NCBI GenBank assembly: GCA_905221605.1
Contig: CAJNDS010000802.1
Span: 779,501-843,500 of the forward strand
Length of the DNA: 64,000 bases
Direction of reading: 5' to 3'
Origin: Symbiodinium natans
Taxonomy: Eukaryota; Sar; Dinophyceae; Suessiales; Symbiodiniaceae
Shown: piece by piece, positions 22,901 through 35,799 of the stretch
Layout: each line of letters opens with the position of its first letter
Position numbering within the stretch: position 1 is the stretch's first letter
The notes under the pieces: generated by a model
The model's database searches: none
Told to the model about the DNA's origin: nothing
Seen by the model: only the letters and a program-made list of their open reading frames with translations
Made by a program: the position numbers and the translations under genes

Positions 22901-24800
22901 TTTGGAAACTGCCCCTGGATGATTTTGCAATGCAGCGTTTATGGATAGATCTTGTCCATCTTCTTCCTGTTGATTGGCTGGCTTACATGGATGGCTACGC
23001 CTTGAATGCAGGCCTGATCCTGCATGGTACTACAGAACGCTGCGACCGGGAAGCCTCAAGATAAGCAAACTTGCTGACAAGATTGGTCCCTGCCTCCACC
23101 CACCCCACACATGCAACACAAGTGCTGAGGCGAAACGACATGCGACCACCTGCGCCAGCCAGCTCCGCACCCCTTGCCTTCTCACGAACGATGTCTTTGC
23201 CACGTACGGGCGGATGACGCCTGGATCTCTCCTGACCAACCATGGGAACGTGCCCGCTTGATGTTCATGGCAGCTGATAGAAGTTGCGAACGACTTGCTG
23301 AGAGCCAGTCTGTCATCATTCCTGAAGAAAGGCAACATACGATACTGCTGCGAAGAGCCGAACTTCAGCCGAACAGAGCTGTTGCCTTGACTAGACAGCG
23401 CTGGCTTCAACGAACAACATGGAATGCAGTTTGTTTATTGCAAAGCGTGTTTAGAGCTTGCTAGTTCAATTCGCGACCAAAGAAACCAAGCAACTCCACT
23501 CCCCTGTCATGTTCAATGAGGCTACAATCTATGACTTAGTATGCGGAAATGGCCTGATGTGACTGCAGGGCTGCGCAGCAGTCGCCTCTCTGCATTCTGC
23601 ACCTGCCCGGTGGTCAGAACTCTCTTTACTTCGTCGGCCGGCAAAGTGTGTTCATGGCGACTGAAGCAAGAACCCTGCCAGCGTTTTCCTGCTCAGACAT
23701 GAAGCATCGCAGTTTGCGCGAAAACTTCTAGGCTGTCGGGGTCCCGGTTTTTGGAATATAAATGATGACCTTGGCAAACTTGAGGCTTTCCCACTCCCCT
23801 CTCCCCATTTTGGGGCTTCCACGGTCTCTTTGGTTCTCTACACGCGAAGCTCGGATCCCTCAACCTCACGAAAACGCCCTGAACGACAGGGCCCCAGTTT
23901 GATGGGCCTTCTCAGTCAGCATTGTATGCCTCTTTCGCAGTCCTCGCATCTTCTCCCGACTTTGCTGGACCTACAAAGGCGCGGAGAGCCTAAGATGAGG
24001 GCGCATGGCCGGCTGGGGCAATCGTGCGCCAAAGTGGCAGCCAGTGTCTTGACCCACTGTCTGCATCTACATTCCAGGTGTCAGGACATCAACTGTTGTG
24101 GTTGGTGTAGAGTCTGTCTTCTTGCTTGGCCGTGTTCCTGCACTTTGCTGGCTGCCATATGCCCCAGGTTTAGAGTTTAAGTCCAAACCAGCGTAAAAGC
24201 AACGTCCGCAACCCCGCCTCCTGCAACAAGCTTTCTTTGTGCTGGCGGGCACGCATGGTCTCACATTGCGCATCCTCGCCAGGAACCGGCAGACATTGTG
24301 ATTGAGCTCCAGCGCTGGACCCCTTTCGATTTTATAAGGCTGTCCTCGAGATGGGCCTCCAGCTCTCGTGTCCGCCTCCTGACATCGCGAATCACATCAA
24401 CTCCAAACAAAGCCCTACTCAACCCTAATCAACCCTTTTTCACCTCAAAAAAGCTCTAACTGGCCTTAACTGGCCCAAAATCCGACCAGGAGCGAAACCC
24501 GAAACCCGAAACCCGCCGGTACGAGTACCACTCAGGCCTGGCAGTGTCAAGACCTGACTCCATGGCGCGCAGCTTTGACTGGATTTCAGCCGTCCCGGTA
24601 GACACCTAGCAGAGATCACCATGCGAGTGTGCTCTCTTATGATACCTTTGCATAATAGGATTATATAAGATTCCTCATAGCCGAAAACTTGAGCGACCCT
24701 CCGTGCTGGATAAAACTTTGCAAGCTTGCAGTACGTGACATAGCAAATGCGGCAAACTCAAAAACAAAGAGAGGAAACTTCTCTGATCACAGCTCCACGT
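22900..24800. other. No gene assigned
   Basis: Short competing frames on both strands and no identifiable domain. Telomere-like degenerate words (ACCCTAATCAACCC, GAAACCCGAAACCCG) occur at about 24410-24510, as in other intron-like stretches of the window. Confidence 0.35.
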
Positions 24801-24841
24801 TCACATCTCAAAGATTCATCCCCGTGCAGCAACACACCTCT

Positions 24842-27800
24842 TCCCGCTCTTGACGGAGCTTCTCAGTACTGACGAAGACGCGCTGCAGCTCCTCCTGCAA
24901 AGGAAGCTGCAGGGAATTCGGCTCGGCTACGTGGCTACACTGTGGCTACGCTGTGGCTACGCACTCCATCTTCAGCGCGCAGAATGTCATGCAGCGGCAC
25001 TCCACATGCGATGCCAAGCTGAATCCCTGGCGGTCTCCCTGAAGACCGCAACCAGATACATTTCAATCACGTGTGGCCTCCTGTCCCTCTACTTAGTGCA
25101 TGACGGTCCTGGAGAGAGAGGCTCACGGTATTCGCGCCCTGAGAATAAAGGGCGTGCACATGTGGACAAAGAGGCGATCAGCACGCTGCCAGCGCGCCAG
25201 CATACGTATCACACAGCCACGGACGGCCTTGCTGCTCTCCTCGAGTTCTTGCAGAACGCACCTTGATGCAAGAAGCAGCTAGATGAAATTAGCCTGCTTG
25301 TCATGCCAGGTGAGCTAGCCTCGAGTGGGAGCATCACCCTAAGCATCCGTCGACACGGTGTGCTATCATGTCTTCGAGACATTACTGCCAGCACATCAAG
25401 TCCATCTCAAGCCATATCTAGCATGTCATGTCAAAGAGCCCAAGTCAAGAAGCCTGCCAAAGGCTTCAGACACTATGGACTTGAACATGTCACCAAAGTC
25501 AGCTGAAGCAGCTAGAGATACACCAACTACACCTCCATGCTGCCTACAGCGGAGTACAAGCTGGTTTCTGATAGCTCTCCACACTCGTGGCCTCAGCTGC
25601 CGAACTGAATCACCAAGACCCTGGCATCAGCTGACATGAGGATGACATGAGCATGACATTGCATGAGACTTGCCCCAACTTTCCGCACGGCAGGGTTACA
25701 TTGACATCTCGTGCCCTGGGTGCCGAGACACAAAAGCAACCACAGGACACTCATCAGCAGTTAGATCCTCACATCTTGTTGGGAGACGGCTCAGGAACTG
25801 TCAATACTTCTGCGGAAGACTGGGGTATGGCATCAACTCGCATGGACAAGCACCAAGCCTGCAGGCGCTGCTGCCAGCGCTCCAAGTCTGCCTGCGGAGT
25901 GTGAAGTCTGAGCAACACGATTGACTTAAGGCAAAGGTGGGCACTCAGCATGGTACTATGCATTACCAGTTACAACTTACGAACGTGACCCAGCAAGCTC
26001 AGTATGGCTCAGTGCTGGGTGCTGCTAAAGCCCGGACCTACAACATGTGGCACGCTGGAGCCGCGACATGCATGTTTCTCTTGCTACATCTGTAGCGCAC
26101 GCCACTTCCCTACATTGCTTAAGCTCACTGTTGTGCTTCCCCTCGTTCCCTCAGATGCTCTCTCACGCTCTCTCGCGCTCTCTCCGCTCGTGCCCTGCCG
26201 TGGCTGCCGCCGTGCCCTCGGCCACGCTCGACAGGCGTGTCAAGGCCTCCTTGTGCCTCTCCGGGGTACGAAGCACATTAGAGCAGCGCTGCCTCAAAAA
26301 GAAAGGGAAAGTCGCCGCCCTGGCCTTGCATCGAGTGTGGAGCTGAGCTCATCGGATGCCTGCTGCGCAAGCCCCGTGGCCTTCAGCGCGACTCCACTTG
26401 CAAATGCTTTTGCAGGCACAAGGCAAAGCAGGAGAGAAGTGGTGGCCTTGAGCTGGCTGTGAACCTCCAGATTCGCCTTGAGGGCCTCCTCCAGCTGCAC
26501 CTTTCCCATGTGCAAAATGCTCCTGAGGCCTTCGGAGCCTTCTGAGCCCTTCTGAGCCCTTCTGAGCCCTTCTGAGCCCTTCTGAGCCCTTCTGAGCCCT
26601 TCTGAGCCCTTCTGAGCCAACATCCTACAGCCGGTGCCTTCACTGTTCGGAGCTTCTCCAGACCCTCCCGGGCCGCAGCCTCCTGTGGGTGGCGATCGTT
26701 TCTTCTGCTCCCATCGTGGTCCAGCTGCTCCGTTCTCCCCTTCTGTCTTTTCATGTCTCTTCTCCATGCCGGCCTCCTGCTCGACATGAAGCCTCTCTCT
26801 GCCGCAGGCTTCAAGCCGCAGCTTCTCCTGCTGAGTCTCCTGCCATTCTTCAAGGGCTGTGTCTGTGCCATTCTGCTCTCTCCGGCCAAGTTGCCTCCTC
26901 CGCAGACTGCAGCTTCTGCTGAAGGCTCTCCAAGCGATCTTGGTAGAGGCTGACCTCAGATGCACTTGCGCTGTGTTGCCACAAAGCCTGCGGCAGCACC
27001 ATTCCCGCAGCAAGCAAAAGCAGACGATCAATGGATTTGCAACCTTCCTCTTGAAAAGAAATTCTCAAGCAGATTCGAGTAAAACCTGATGAAATCTTTA
27101 CACCGCTCTTGGAGATTCCAAACCAGGTGCGCCCGCCTGCTTCTGAGCACTGGCCAACTCCTCCTCCATGCTTTGCACTCGCTTCTCCGCAGCCTGGCGC
27201 TGGCGGCCTGTTCACAGCAGTTGTGCAACTTAGTAAAGCCTTAGTGGCTTAGTATGATGCAGAGGGGGGCATTGGGCACCTGCATCCGACAACTTCGTCT
27301 CAAGTTGGCGCAAACCAGAACGACGAGCACGATCACGCTCGTAGCCTGTGCTCAGCAACACCCTTGTACCATCCTGTGGATCTTGAAACAAGCCTGCTGC
27401 CAAGTCCTCCTCCTGAGAGGACAGGCGCTGCATCACGGCCTGGCTGACTTCGCGAAGTATTCACAAACTTCACACAAATCCACTTGCGACACTTCTCACA
27501 AGTCCACTGTGCTCATAAGCCATCGCGTAGCATCGCTCATAGAACTGCCTCCACTTCGGCCCGGAGACGCTGGCGCTCGCGCTCACACCTCCACACTCTG
27601 AGCAACGGCCGTTCGCGCACGTAAGGAAACAGCAACACATAAAGAGCACAAGGATCGGTATGTACTACTGAGCTTCTGCAAGGCTCACAATCGCGAACGG
27701 TGATGCCAGTTCTGACCTTTACAAAACGATTCCGACAACTTTTCGAAGCTGTGTAGAAGGACGGTGGGTCACTCACACCCAGACATGTTTGGAGACAGTG

Positions 27801-30120
27801 TCACCTTAGTGGCCACCCTCTTGGACTGCCTTTTGCCCTCAAACTTCCGTGACCGACTGGGACACAGCCATTTTCGGCCAGACGAGACCTCTTGCCCCCC
27901 AAATAAAACACAATCTCCAGATCTCTGCGTGCCCAAGCCTAGTGTACCACTCTTCCTCCTGCTGGATTTGGTCGCTAGTTTCCTGTCGCAGCGTAGCAGC
28001 TTCTGCGGCACGCACAAAGCGAAGAGCAGGAGAAACATACAAACTGTAAACTCTGAAGAACGACACCCCATACCCCAAAGTCACCTAATACCACCACGAG
28101 CTCTGCAAACGTCTGCAGCCTCCAAGGTCTTCTGTTCATCCCGACACTGCCTTCAGCGAGTCTTGACGTGCAAAAGCGAAACCCTTGATAAGGCTGTGAA
28201 CTTGAGACAGGAAGCCAGATAGGAACAGAGTAGAGTAGGACTGTGAACGGCGGAAAGAGGAAGCCGACCACAGACGACTGTTCATCAAGGGTCGGAAAAA
28301 AAGAAGGAGGAAAACAGAACTCGCTTGTCCATGGCAAAACCTTAAAACATCTAAAACACCAAGAACCTTAAACACTTAAAGCCCTGAAACCACCTAGCAG
28401 CCTTACTCCCTCAAACCCTAAGTCCTAAAACCTAAAACCACTATCTACCTGAAACCCAAGTCCTAAAACCCCAAAAACCTGGACTCTTTCTGTTTTCGAC
28501 TTGTTCCACGCAGCCCGGGTGACTCACCGGCAAGCGTAAGACTTGAGGGTCTTTCACAGTTAATGGATCGAGCCAAAACACAACAAAGACCAAGTCGAAA
28601 AACATGACAACGCGAGTCAGAAAACAAGACAGATATATCGGTCAGCAAACATGAGGAAAAAATGATTCGAGCGGCGTATCCACCTAGAACCCTTAGACCT
28701 TCGATGGAAGCCCTGAAAACACTTAGCTGCCTTATTTATTCCTGAAAACCCTATCGTGATAAACCCTGAAACCGCTTTCTACCTCCAGCCTAGACCCTAA
28801 ACCCGATTCATGCCGATTCCCGAAACCCCATTCCCTGAACCTTTAACTCTGACCCCTCAAACCAAAACCCTAAACGGCGGGGGACCTTTGCTGCTTTCGA
28901 CTCGGTCCTTTTGTTTCCGACTCAGGGCGTCTTGTTTCCACTCAGTCCAGGTGACTCGCAGGTACTTCTCCTGACTTGTGCATCTGACTTGCACGTTACT
29001 TCACAGGGCGACCGCGACTCGGGAACATGACTCGACAACAGTGGACCGAGCCCAAAAGACAAGTCGAAAAAGACTTGACAACACCAGCCAGAAAACAAGA
29101 CCGCATAGGTCAGAAAAAGGAGGGAAAAAAGAGTTCGAGCGTGTCCATCTAAAACCCTTAAACTTCAAAATCCTTGCAACACCTGAAACCTTGAAAACAC
29201 CTAGCAGCCTTACTTTCTATGGTTTTAATGGTCATAAACCCTAAAACCCCTTGTACCTACCCTCACCTTAAGGTCTAAGGTCCTCCAACCTAAACCCTAA
29301 ACTGGCGGGCAGTTAGGGAGGGAGTCTTTGCTGTTTTCGAGTTGGTCTTTTTTGTTTCCGCCTCAGGGTTTCTTTAAAACAGGATTCGAGCGTGTCCATC
29401 CAAAACCCTTAAGCCTCTAGAAGCCTGAAACACCTGAAACCATGAAAACGCCCAGCAGCCTTTCTCCCCAAAACCCTAAAGTCGTAAGCCTTGACAGGCT
29501 GCAACTATTTGGGTCACTATTTCATTCACTGAATGTACAATTCACTCTTGTTTCACTTTCGACACACCAAACTTATGTCCGCTATACCCTAAAACCTTTT
29601 TCTACCTAGAGCCTGAATCCTAAACCCGAAGCCCTAAACCCGAAACCTCAAACCTAAACCCTTAGGGGGACTTCTTTGTTTCGACTCAGTTCAGGTGACT
29701 CTCAAGTACTTTCCTGACTTGGGCGTCTCTCTACAGCTCCTGCTAGGTATCCGAATCGAATGCAGGACAGTATTCAACAACTTCCTCAGGCCAACACGAG
29801 CTTAGCCGCTCGCAGTCCATGTTGGTCCCCAGAGCAGCCTTCAAATCCAGCATGGAGCTCGGTGTGTTGCGGCTGAAGACTCCCTGCCAGGAGCACTCCT
29901 GCCTCTTTGGCTCGCATCACCTCTGTCTCCGCAAACTCTGCACCGGCCCTGAGCCCAGGTCACCACAACAACAACGTGTCGGATGTGTAGCCCCCTGACC
30001 TGAATCTGAATATGCCTCTCCAGGTCATGTCGACTGCAGGGCCAATAAAAGTACCCCCACGCCTGGCTTCCTTGAGGCGCTGCTGCGCTGCTTCGGCCTT
30101 TCTTGGGAAGGGAGCTCTTT
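24842..30120 (-). CDS. Coiled-coil protein gene(s), scattered exon-like segments
   Basis: Many minus-strand segments read as charged, heptad-like helices. From upstream to downstream they include about 30120-30050 (PRKAEAAQQRLKEARRGG), 29940-29810 (EFAETEVMRAKEAGVLLAGS), 28020-27905 (RAAEAATLRQETSDQIQQEE), 27600-27540 (CERERQRLRAEVEAVL), 27436-27250 (QRLSSQEEDLAAGLFQDPQD), 27205-27110 (RQAAEKRVQSMEEELASAQK), 26955-26860 (SLYQDRLESLQQKLQSAEEA), 26860-26700 (ALEEWQETQQEKLRLEACGR), 26520-26440 (GKVQLEEALKANLEVHSQLK), 26270-26170 (ERHKEALTRLSSVAEGTAAA) and 24905-24842 (LQEELQRVFVSTEKLRQERE). Consistent strand and style suggest one long coiled-coil (cytoskeletal or scaffold-like) gene with many short exons, or two neighbours. 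Splice borders were not resolved. Confidence 0.4.
26521..26612 (+). repeat. 10-bp minisatellite, unit GAGCCCTTCT
   Basis: About seven or eight near-identical copies of a 10-bp unit, with one irregular copy at the left end. It lies between two coiled-coil exon-like segments, so it is probably intronic; it leaves all minus frames open (RRAQKGSEGL shadow). Confidence 0.85.
28330..29700 (-). repeat. Four diverged copies of a composite intron-like repeat with telomere-like words
   Basis: The motif CACCTAGCAGCCTTA recurs near 28391, 28718 (as CACTTAGCTGCCTTA), 29199 and 29449 (CGCCCAGCAGCCTTT). Each copy is followed by CCCTAAA-type words. A second block recurs about 470 bp apart, near 28594 and 29063: GTCGAAAAA, ACAACxCxAGxCAGAAAACA, then a GATTCGAGCG- or GTTCGAGCG-like end. 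A third block (TTTCGACTCGGTC, then TCAGGTGACTC) recurs near 28495, 28895, 29337 and 29685. Order is conserved but spacing varies, so this is a decayed array of a composite unit rather than a clean satellite. No coding capacity seen. Confidence 0.6.
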
Positions 30121-30349
30121 CCCGCGTTTCCTACAGAGGATGCTCCGAAGCAGTCCAAGAATGATGCCCCCTTGCTCTCGAAACTGCAACGAGATGCCTT
30201 TCCTCCCCCGTAAGTGCAGTCTCACGAGGCGCCTCTGCCAATTGGGTCCGCAGTGTGTTCTGCATCCTGACCCATCTGTGATCTCTTGTCACGGATTGCA
30301 GCAACAAGAGCAACTGCACGACACTATTGCCTTGTACTTGTGAACTTCA

Positions 30350-33300
30350 CGCAACTCCAAGCAACTTACTTCAACCATTTCAACCTCAAACGGCTCAACT
30401 CTCGGGACCCCGACTGTGAAGCCATTGCCTTGCACAGCGCATGAAATATCAAGATGCAAACTCAGCTGCCGGAGTGCCGTGTCCCAAGCGATGTCACTCT
30501 AACCTTTGTGGGCGTAGCCTGTCGTGCGCTTGCACGCTCTCGCACTTCTTGCCTTGTGAAAGGACAATTCAGATTGTAACTACTCACTTACACGTCGCAT
30601 GTTCTCACAGGTTTATGCACTATACACACACGCACTCCAGCAACTAAACTCAAAGATAGGGGAGCTTGGCAGCTTGAGGACCGCACTGCAAAGCAGTCGA
30701 TCTGCTTCGCACTTCCTCATGACGAGCCTCTGCAATCCGAACCCGGTCGATAAGGTGCGAAAACTTCTGGCCTTAGCGGACACACATGTCTTGTACCTGG
30801 AGCTACCTGTCAGGAAGATGCGTTTGGCAACTTCTATCCCTAGGTTCACACTGAGACCGGCGCAGAGAAGGCTAACAATCTGATCAGGGTCCTGCTTGCT
30901 GTCGAAGCTGCCAACTAGTGGAAGCTAGAGAAGGACATTCCGGAAATGTGTGAGATCTTGGCCCGCTTCGAAGCAATGATTTGAGTCGGCGTCTACTGTC
31001 TGATCCGTTCACATTGGCAGCTTCTCATAGACACATGGGCGCTCTGTTGCCGCAGTTCAGGCAAAAAATTCTGCTTCCAGCAAAAGAACCAGCAAGTTTC
31101 CCAATACATAGTCCGCAACCCGATCTCGATGGGGTTGATGCACTTTCGGCGACATGGCAAATGTACACATTTGCACGCGCACACGCGCGCACACACGGAC
31201 ACACACGCACCTTCTACCAGAAAGCTACAGAATCGGTGGCACCCTGTGTTTCCTCAACATGTTGCTCAAACTTTGCTCACGCGACGATGGCAAAAACATG
31301 CGGTCCTGAACAGCCTGCGCAAGCTCTCCTTACATGGCCACGCAACATCTTGCAAGTACACAACGCGAGCTTGACATCTGGACAATCCGACACTGGCAAT
31401 TTTGAGGCTGCTACCTGCACTGCAAGGCATTGCCTCCGCAGCGGCCATGGCTTCACAAAGCCTGAACACATTTCTTCCCTCGTGACAAGTCCCGACATTT
31501 GGCTCGTGATGCTCAACGAAGGTGCACGTTTGGATGCATCGCTTCCTAACATCTGCAACTGACATATGCATCCCTACGATCACGTACAGTCAGCCAACTT
31601 GCCCCCGTAAACAGAGGCACAAGTCGTCATTCAGGTCTTGATCGCCCCCAGAGTATGTACAGACTCGACCCTGAACATCCGGTTCAAAGCAGTTTGCATC
31701 GACATGCTCCAACGTTTACGATGAGAAATGGCAGATGTTGCAACAACAGCTGGCACTGTTTCATGCATCCCTTGAGGAGTGAGAAACCTAAAACGAATTC
31801 GGGCATGCAAGCTCGCTAAGCCCTTCCTCCTCAACTTGTAGGCATTGATTTCCTAAGAGTTGCATAGCAGAAAGCACATTTCCACGGGGAGGAAGGGACT
31901 ACGGTCTGCCCTGCCGTCGGCATCTGTCAGCCATACGCCAGGATCATGTTCCTGCACCCAAAACGGGGCCCAGCTCTCGATCCCGTGCGAGTGATTTCAA
32001 AGGCCTCCTTTGGTGGAGGCGTGCTGCTGTTCGACGACCTGAGCGAACAGAGAAATTTGCCGGCACAACTTCCCTTCTACCCTCTATCCGACTCTATCCT
32101 CGAGGCTGCGACAATCTTCCGGATCTTCGCAGTCGACTCCAGCCTTCCTGGGGAAAACTTCAGGCGTGGAGAACACGGAAAATATTCGGAGTTCGGTCAC
32201 CAAGAGCCCCGGAGACATGTGGATTCTCTTCCATTTCCTCCATATGTCAAGCCCACGTCAAGCACTGAGCCCATGGGCCGTGTGCGGTTCTGGCCGCTGC
32301 GGGCTCCGTGAAGCCTGGGATCTGTGTTACGAGGGAACGCTGGGAAGCACCAAGGATCGCAGTGGGAAGAACCTAAAAACAAAAACAGACTTGGCAATCT
32401 GTTCCGATGCCTCGGCATGGACGCCGCCGCATCCGCGTCAGGCCCCTTGGGCAGGCAAAGTGGACTTGCTGTGGAAGCTGCCTCGCTCCTCAATCACCAA
32501 AGAAAACATCAAGTCTAGTCAAGCAACACTTTTGAGGCCGGCAGCTGGCAACGCCGTTTTCTCAGCGCCTGCAGCAGGCCAAACAGTCTGGATGAACCAG
32601 TTTCCGTTTCAAGTCGAACAGTTGTGATCGACTTAATGCGGCACGGCCTGTGTTGTGGCGAAGCTGCGGCTGTTGAGGACCGGGAACCTGACACGACACA
32701 TTGACAACTCCGGCAGCGTGCCATGTGTGACAGCCAGACACCTCGCTTCTTCTTTCGCGCTGTTCGTTCTTGCCTGCGGCCGCTGGCTGAATAACACGGT
32801 GCTTTTCGTTGCGGGTACTGCGGATGCTCTGGCGGACATTCTGCTACTCGAGCCTGACATGCCAACGAAAGTGGAGTACGAATTTGAATTCGATGTTGAA
32901 GCTGCGGCAGATTTCATTCCTCACATGCGGAAGCGACATTGTAACTGGCTTTTGGGGCTGGGTTGAGTGGACGGACGACATTCAGCTGGTTCAGACGCGA
33001 CCAGTGGCACTTGGATTCCAACACGAAAACCAAGAGTGACCAAGCTTCAGCTGGAACTGACTGGAATGTCAAGGAGAAACAGGTAGGATACGGTAGGATT
33101 CAACACAACTCAGGGTGGCCAAGCATCCACTGTCTGCAGTCTTCGCCATTCGTTCGCTCTCCTTTGATGGCTGAACAGCTTCACGGTTCTCCTGGACTGA
33201 AGCACTTGCTCGGCAGGGGTCACGAACGCACGAAAACATCGCTGTCTTAGCCAAGTCAGGTCCTTTCCATCCCCTCGTTTTTGAGGCGGGCCTCTGCTGT

Positions 33301-33900
33301 CATCTGCACACGTCAGACGACAAAGCGGCTGCTTGTTCCGCAAAACCTGTTGTGCATTCAAGGGACTTGCGGGTGCAAGAGGCCTCGGGATGCTTGAAAG
33401 ATCTTGAAAGTCATCTGGCAGCTGTATGCAGCTGTATGCAGCTGTCATGGCTATCAAAACAGATCAAACGGACCTCCAAAGTGCTCTCAAGCTGCTCACT
33501 TCTTCGGGGCAAGAATTTCGGCTTGACGTTGTTGATCGTCTTCGCCTTATCCTCCGTGAATGTCCAAGAAGAAATGTCTCAGAGATGTCAAGCCACCCTT
33601 ATGCTGATCCTTTGCACGATGTCGGGATGCCAAGCCTGCGAGGACTCCTTTGGAGGCCCCTGTGGACTCCAGACTATGTTATCCAGCATGAGGGACTCCG
33701 TGGCTGTGTGCTCGCGACCTACGTGAGGCATCACGAGGTCACACCATGCTTCATCACATGCACTACATCGCACTACTGTGTTTCTAATATCGCACTACTG
33801 TGTCATATTCAGAGAGCCTTCAGCAAGCGGGCTCCTTCACAGCAAGCCGTCTCATTAGTTGGCGCATTTGCGTGCAACGAAATTCTTGTGAAAGCTTACA
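30350..33900. other. No firm gene; possible exons on both strands
   Basis: A minus-strand frame at 33457-33110 reads LPDDFQDLSSIPRPLAPASP and RQRCFRAFVTPAEQVLQSRR and may be an exon upstream or downstream of the terminal exon near 34 kb. A plus-strand frame at 32655-32966 reads RHLASSFALFVLACGRWLNN and DIPTKVEYEFEFDVE-like sequence. No domain is recognisable in either. A short CACA-type repeat lies at about 31165-31212. Confidence 0.25.
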
Positions 33901-33927
33901 TGCACACTGCGGCAATTACTTCTGCAG

Positions 33928-34157
33928 TTATTTCGTTGTCGACTTCAGGTCCTCCACGAGCGATGCAAGGGCTGCGAAGCTCGCGTCAAGGCCGGGAGCA
34001 TGACCTGAAAGCGGAAAATTGCACAATTGTCCCTCCAAGTCTCCTCCAATTCTCTCGAAGAAGGCCATATTTCTTGCCAAAGCACCGCATTGGTGAGAGA
34101 GTGCCTCTTTGACGGCATTAGCGGTGCAGGACCAGGGCTCGAAGTCAAGCTCCTTGT
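33928..34157 (-). CDS. Terminal exon of an unknown helical protein
   Basis: The segment follows a CGCAG acceptor-like site (34158-34162) and stays open to TAA at 33928-33930, about 76 codons. It reads ELDFEPWSCTANAVKEALSH, then CGALARNMAFFERIGGDLEG, and ends SFAALASLVEDLKSTTK. The composition is strongly protein-like, whereas the other two frames give Arg/Cys/Ser-rich shadows. Upstream exons probably lie between 34.2 and 35.0 kb (for example a frame reading AKPSWSAKDLQRVYQKLQNV near 34,930-34,990, after a CTTCAG acceptor), but the model was not completed. No family recognised. Confidence 0.42.
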
Positions 34158-35049
34158 CTGCGATGTCTCAGCTCCAATCTACACAAGTCTTCATGTCCCC
34201 AACTCCGAAACAAAGCATCTTCAAGCACATCTTGGAAAAGCAGGCGGCGGTAGCTGGGTCTGCATTGCTTTAGAAAGCTGCAAGGGCACATTCTGCTCGC
34301 ACATGGGAACCCTGCCCGGCAAACAGCAAGCGTCATACTAACCTCATGTTGACATATGCTAACATCTTACAACTGGATGAGAGGTACACGGCCGCGGAAA
34401 TAAATTCACAGGGCCCTTTGCCTGATGCATAAGCCACAATAACATTGCCGTGAAGAGAGCTGAGGAGAAGTCTCCTTGCAGCTTCTGAAGGCTGCCAACA
34501 TGAAAGCCAACAGAAGAATCATATGAAGAACCCAAAGAGTCTGAGCTCCTTGGGCTGCGTGCACGTTGGATCACGCACCGCCAGCCTGTCCGGCAAGCCC
34601 GGGAATGACACGCAAAGGCGGCCAGATTTGAATGACGTGAACATGGCTCAACACATCCTCAGGAAGGCCAAAGTCGACGACTTCAATTTGCGCTCGCCAG
34701 CTGCTGCAAGCGTCTGGTTCAACGATCCTGCCGGCTCATTTGGGTGTCAAACATGCAAGGAGAATGCAAGCATCGATGCCATTCCGGCTGTGGAAGTTGC
34801 TCCTTCGGAGATGGAACGGGCCAGGGATTCACCATCCTTGCCATTTCAACAGGCAAGCAACCCCGGAAACCTTCAGCGACCCTTTTCTTTGCCAACCCCC
34901 ACATGCAGCTGAGAAACCGTGATGGAAACATTCTGCAACTTTTGATAAACTCGTTGAAGGTCTTTGGCACTCCAAGAAGGCTTGGCCTTCTGAAGAAGCG
35001 CATACCTCAGACTCAACATCGTTCAACCGGAATACTTGAATCACGCACG

Positions 35050-35208
35050 CACATACCCACCCACCCACACACACACACCCACACACCCACACACCCACAC
35101 ACCCACACACCCACACACCCACACCCCCACACCCACACCCCCACACCCACACCCACACCCACACCCACACCCACACCCACACGCACACGCACACGCACAC
35201 ACGCACAT
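35050..35208 (+). repeat. CACACC/CACACG microsatellite
   Basis: About 160 bp of (CACACC)n, (CACCCA)n and (CACACG)n. Both strands stay open, as Thr/Pro/His or Val/Gly/Cys shadows. Confidence 0.9.
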
Positions 35209-35589
35209 GCTCCGACATTCAACATTCATCGAGGGTGCACAGTTGCAGGAGGCGCTCCCGGAGTCAGCACCACCATGTAAGGGCTGTCTGCAGCTCTTGA
35301 ACTGCAATATGCTGGTCGAATGCCTACCATTGCCTAGCTCAACAAGGTTGATGGGTGAAAGCAACAAAGCATATCAGTCTTTAGATATCTGACTGAGAAG
35401 ATCCACAGCGAATGTGTTGATCCAGACATTGCATGCGCTTCTAAACACAGACTGCAGTCATGCCTACCTTGCAGCTACCCTCAACCTACGCCCACGACAT
35501 GACCGAGCGCATCATGGATGGCTTTATGGCTGCTGCATGGCCCTATAATTGCCGATGGCTGCACAAGACGAAACAAAGCAGGAACCCGA

Positions 35590-35790
35590 TTGTTTCGAAT
35601 TTTGCTATTGAATCTCCATCAGTCAGTGGCAGGCTGAAAAATTTGTATTTTCTCCTTATCCATTTCCTGGGCTTACCGAATTCTTCTTTGCCCGGCATTT
35701 TAATATTCTTATTCGGGCTGACAAAGTTGACCCCTTTACCTGGAACACCCCAAAACGTCAAGCCTCCTACCCGGTAAGCAGTGTGAACGC
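35590..35790. other. Compositional island, AT-rich, with a protein-like minus frame
   Basis: GC content drops visibly relative to both sides. The minus frame reads LTFWGVPGKGVNFVSPNKN and PGKEEFGKPRKWIRRKYKFF, with AT-rich codons unlike neighbouring genes. No family recognised and no element border seen. It could be an inserted foreign or organellar fragment, or chance. Confidence 0.3.
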
Positions 35791-35799
35791 TCATTGTTG

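Noticed and set aside
35036-35392. Thr/Pro/His and Val/Gly/Cys-rich ORFs
   Set aside because: Frames of a CACACC microsatellite on both strands.
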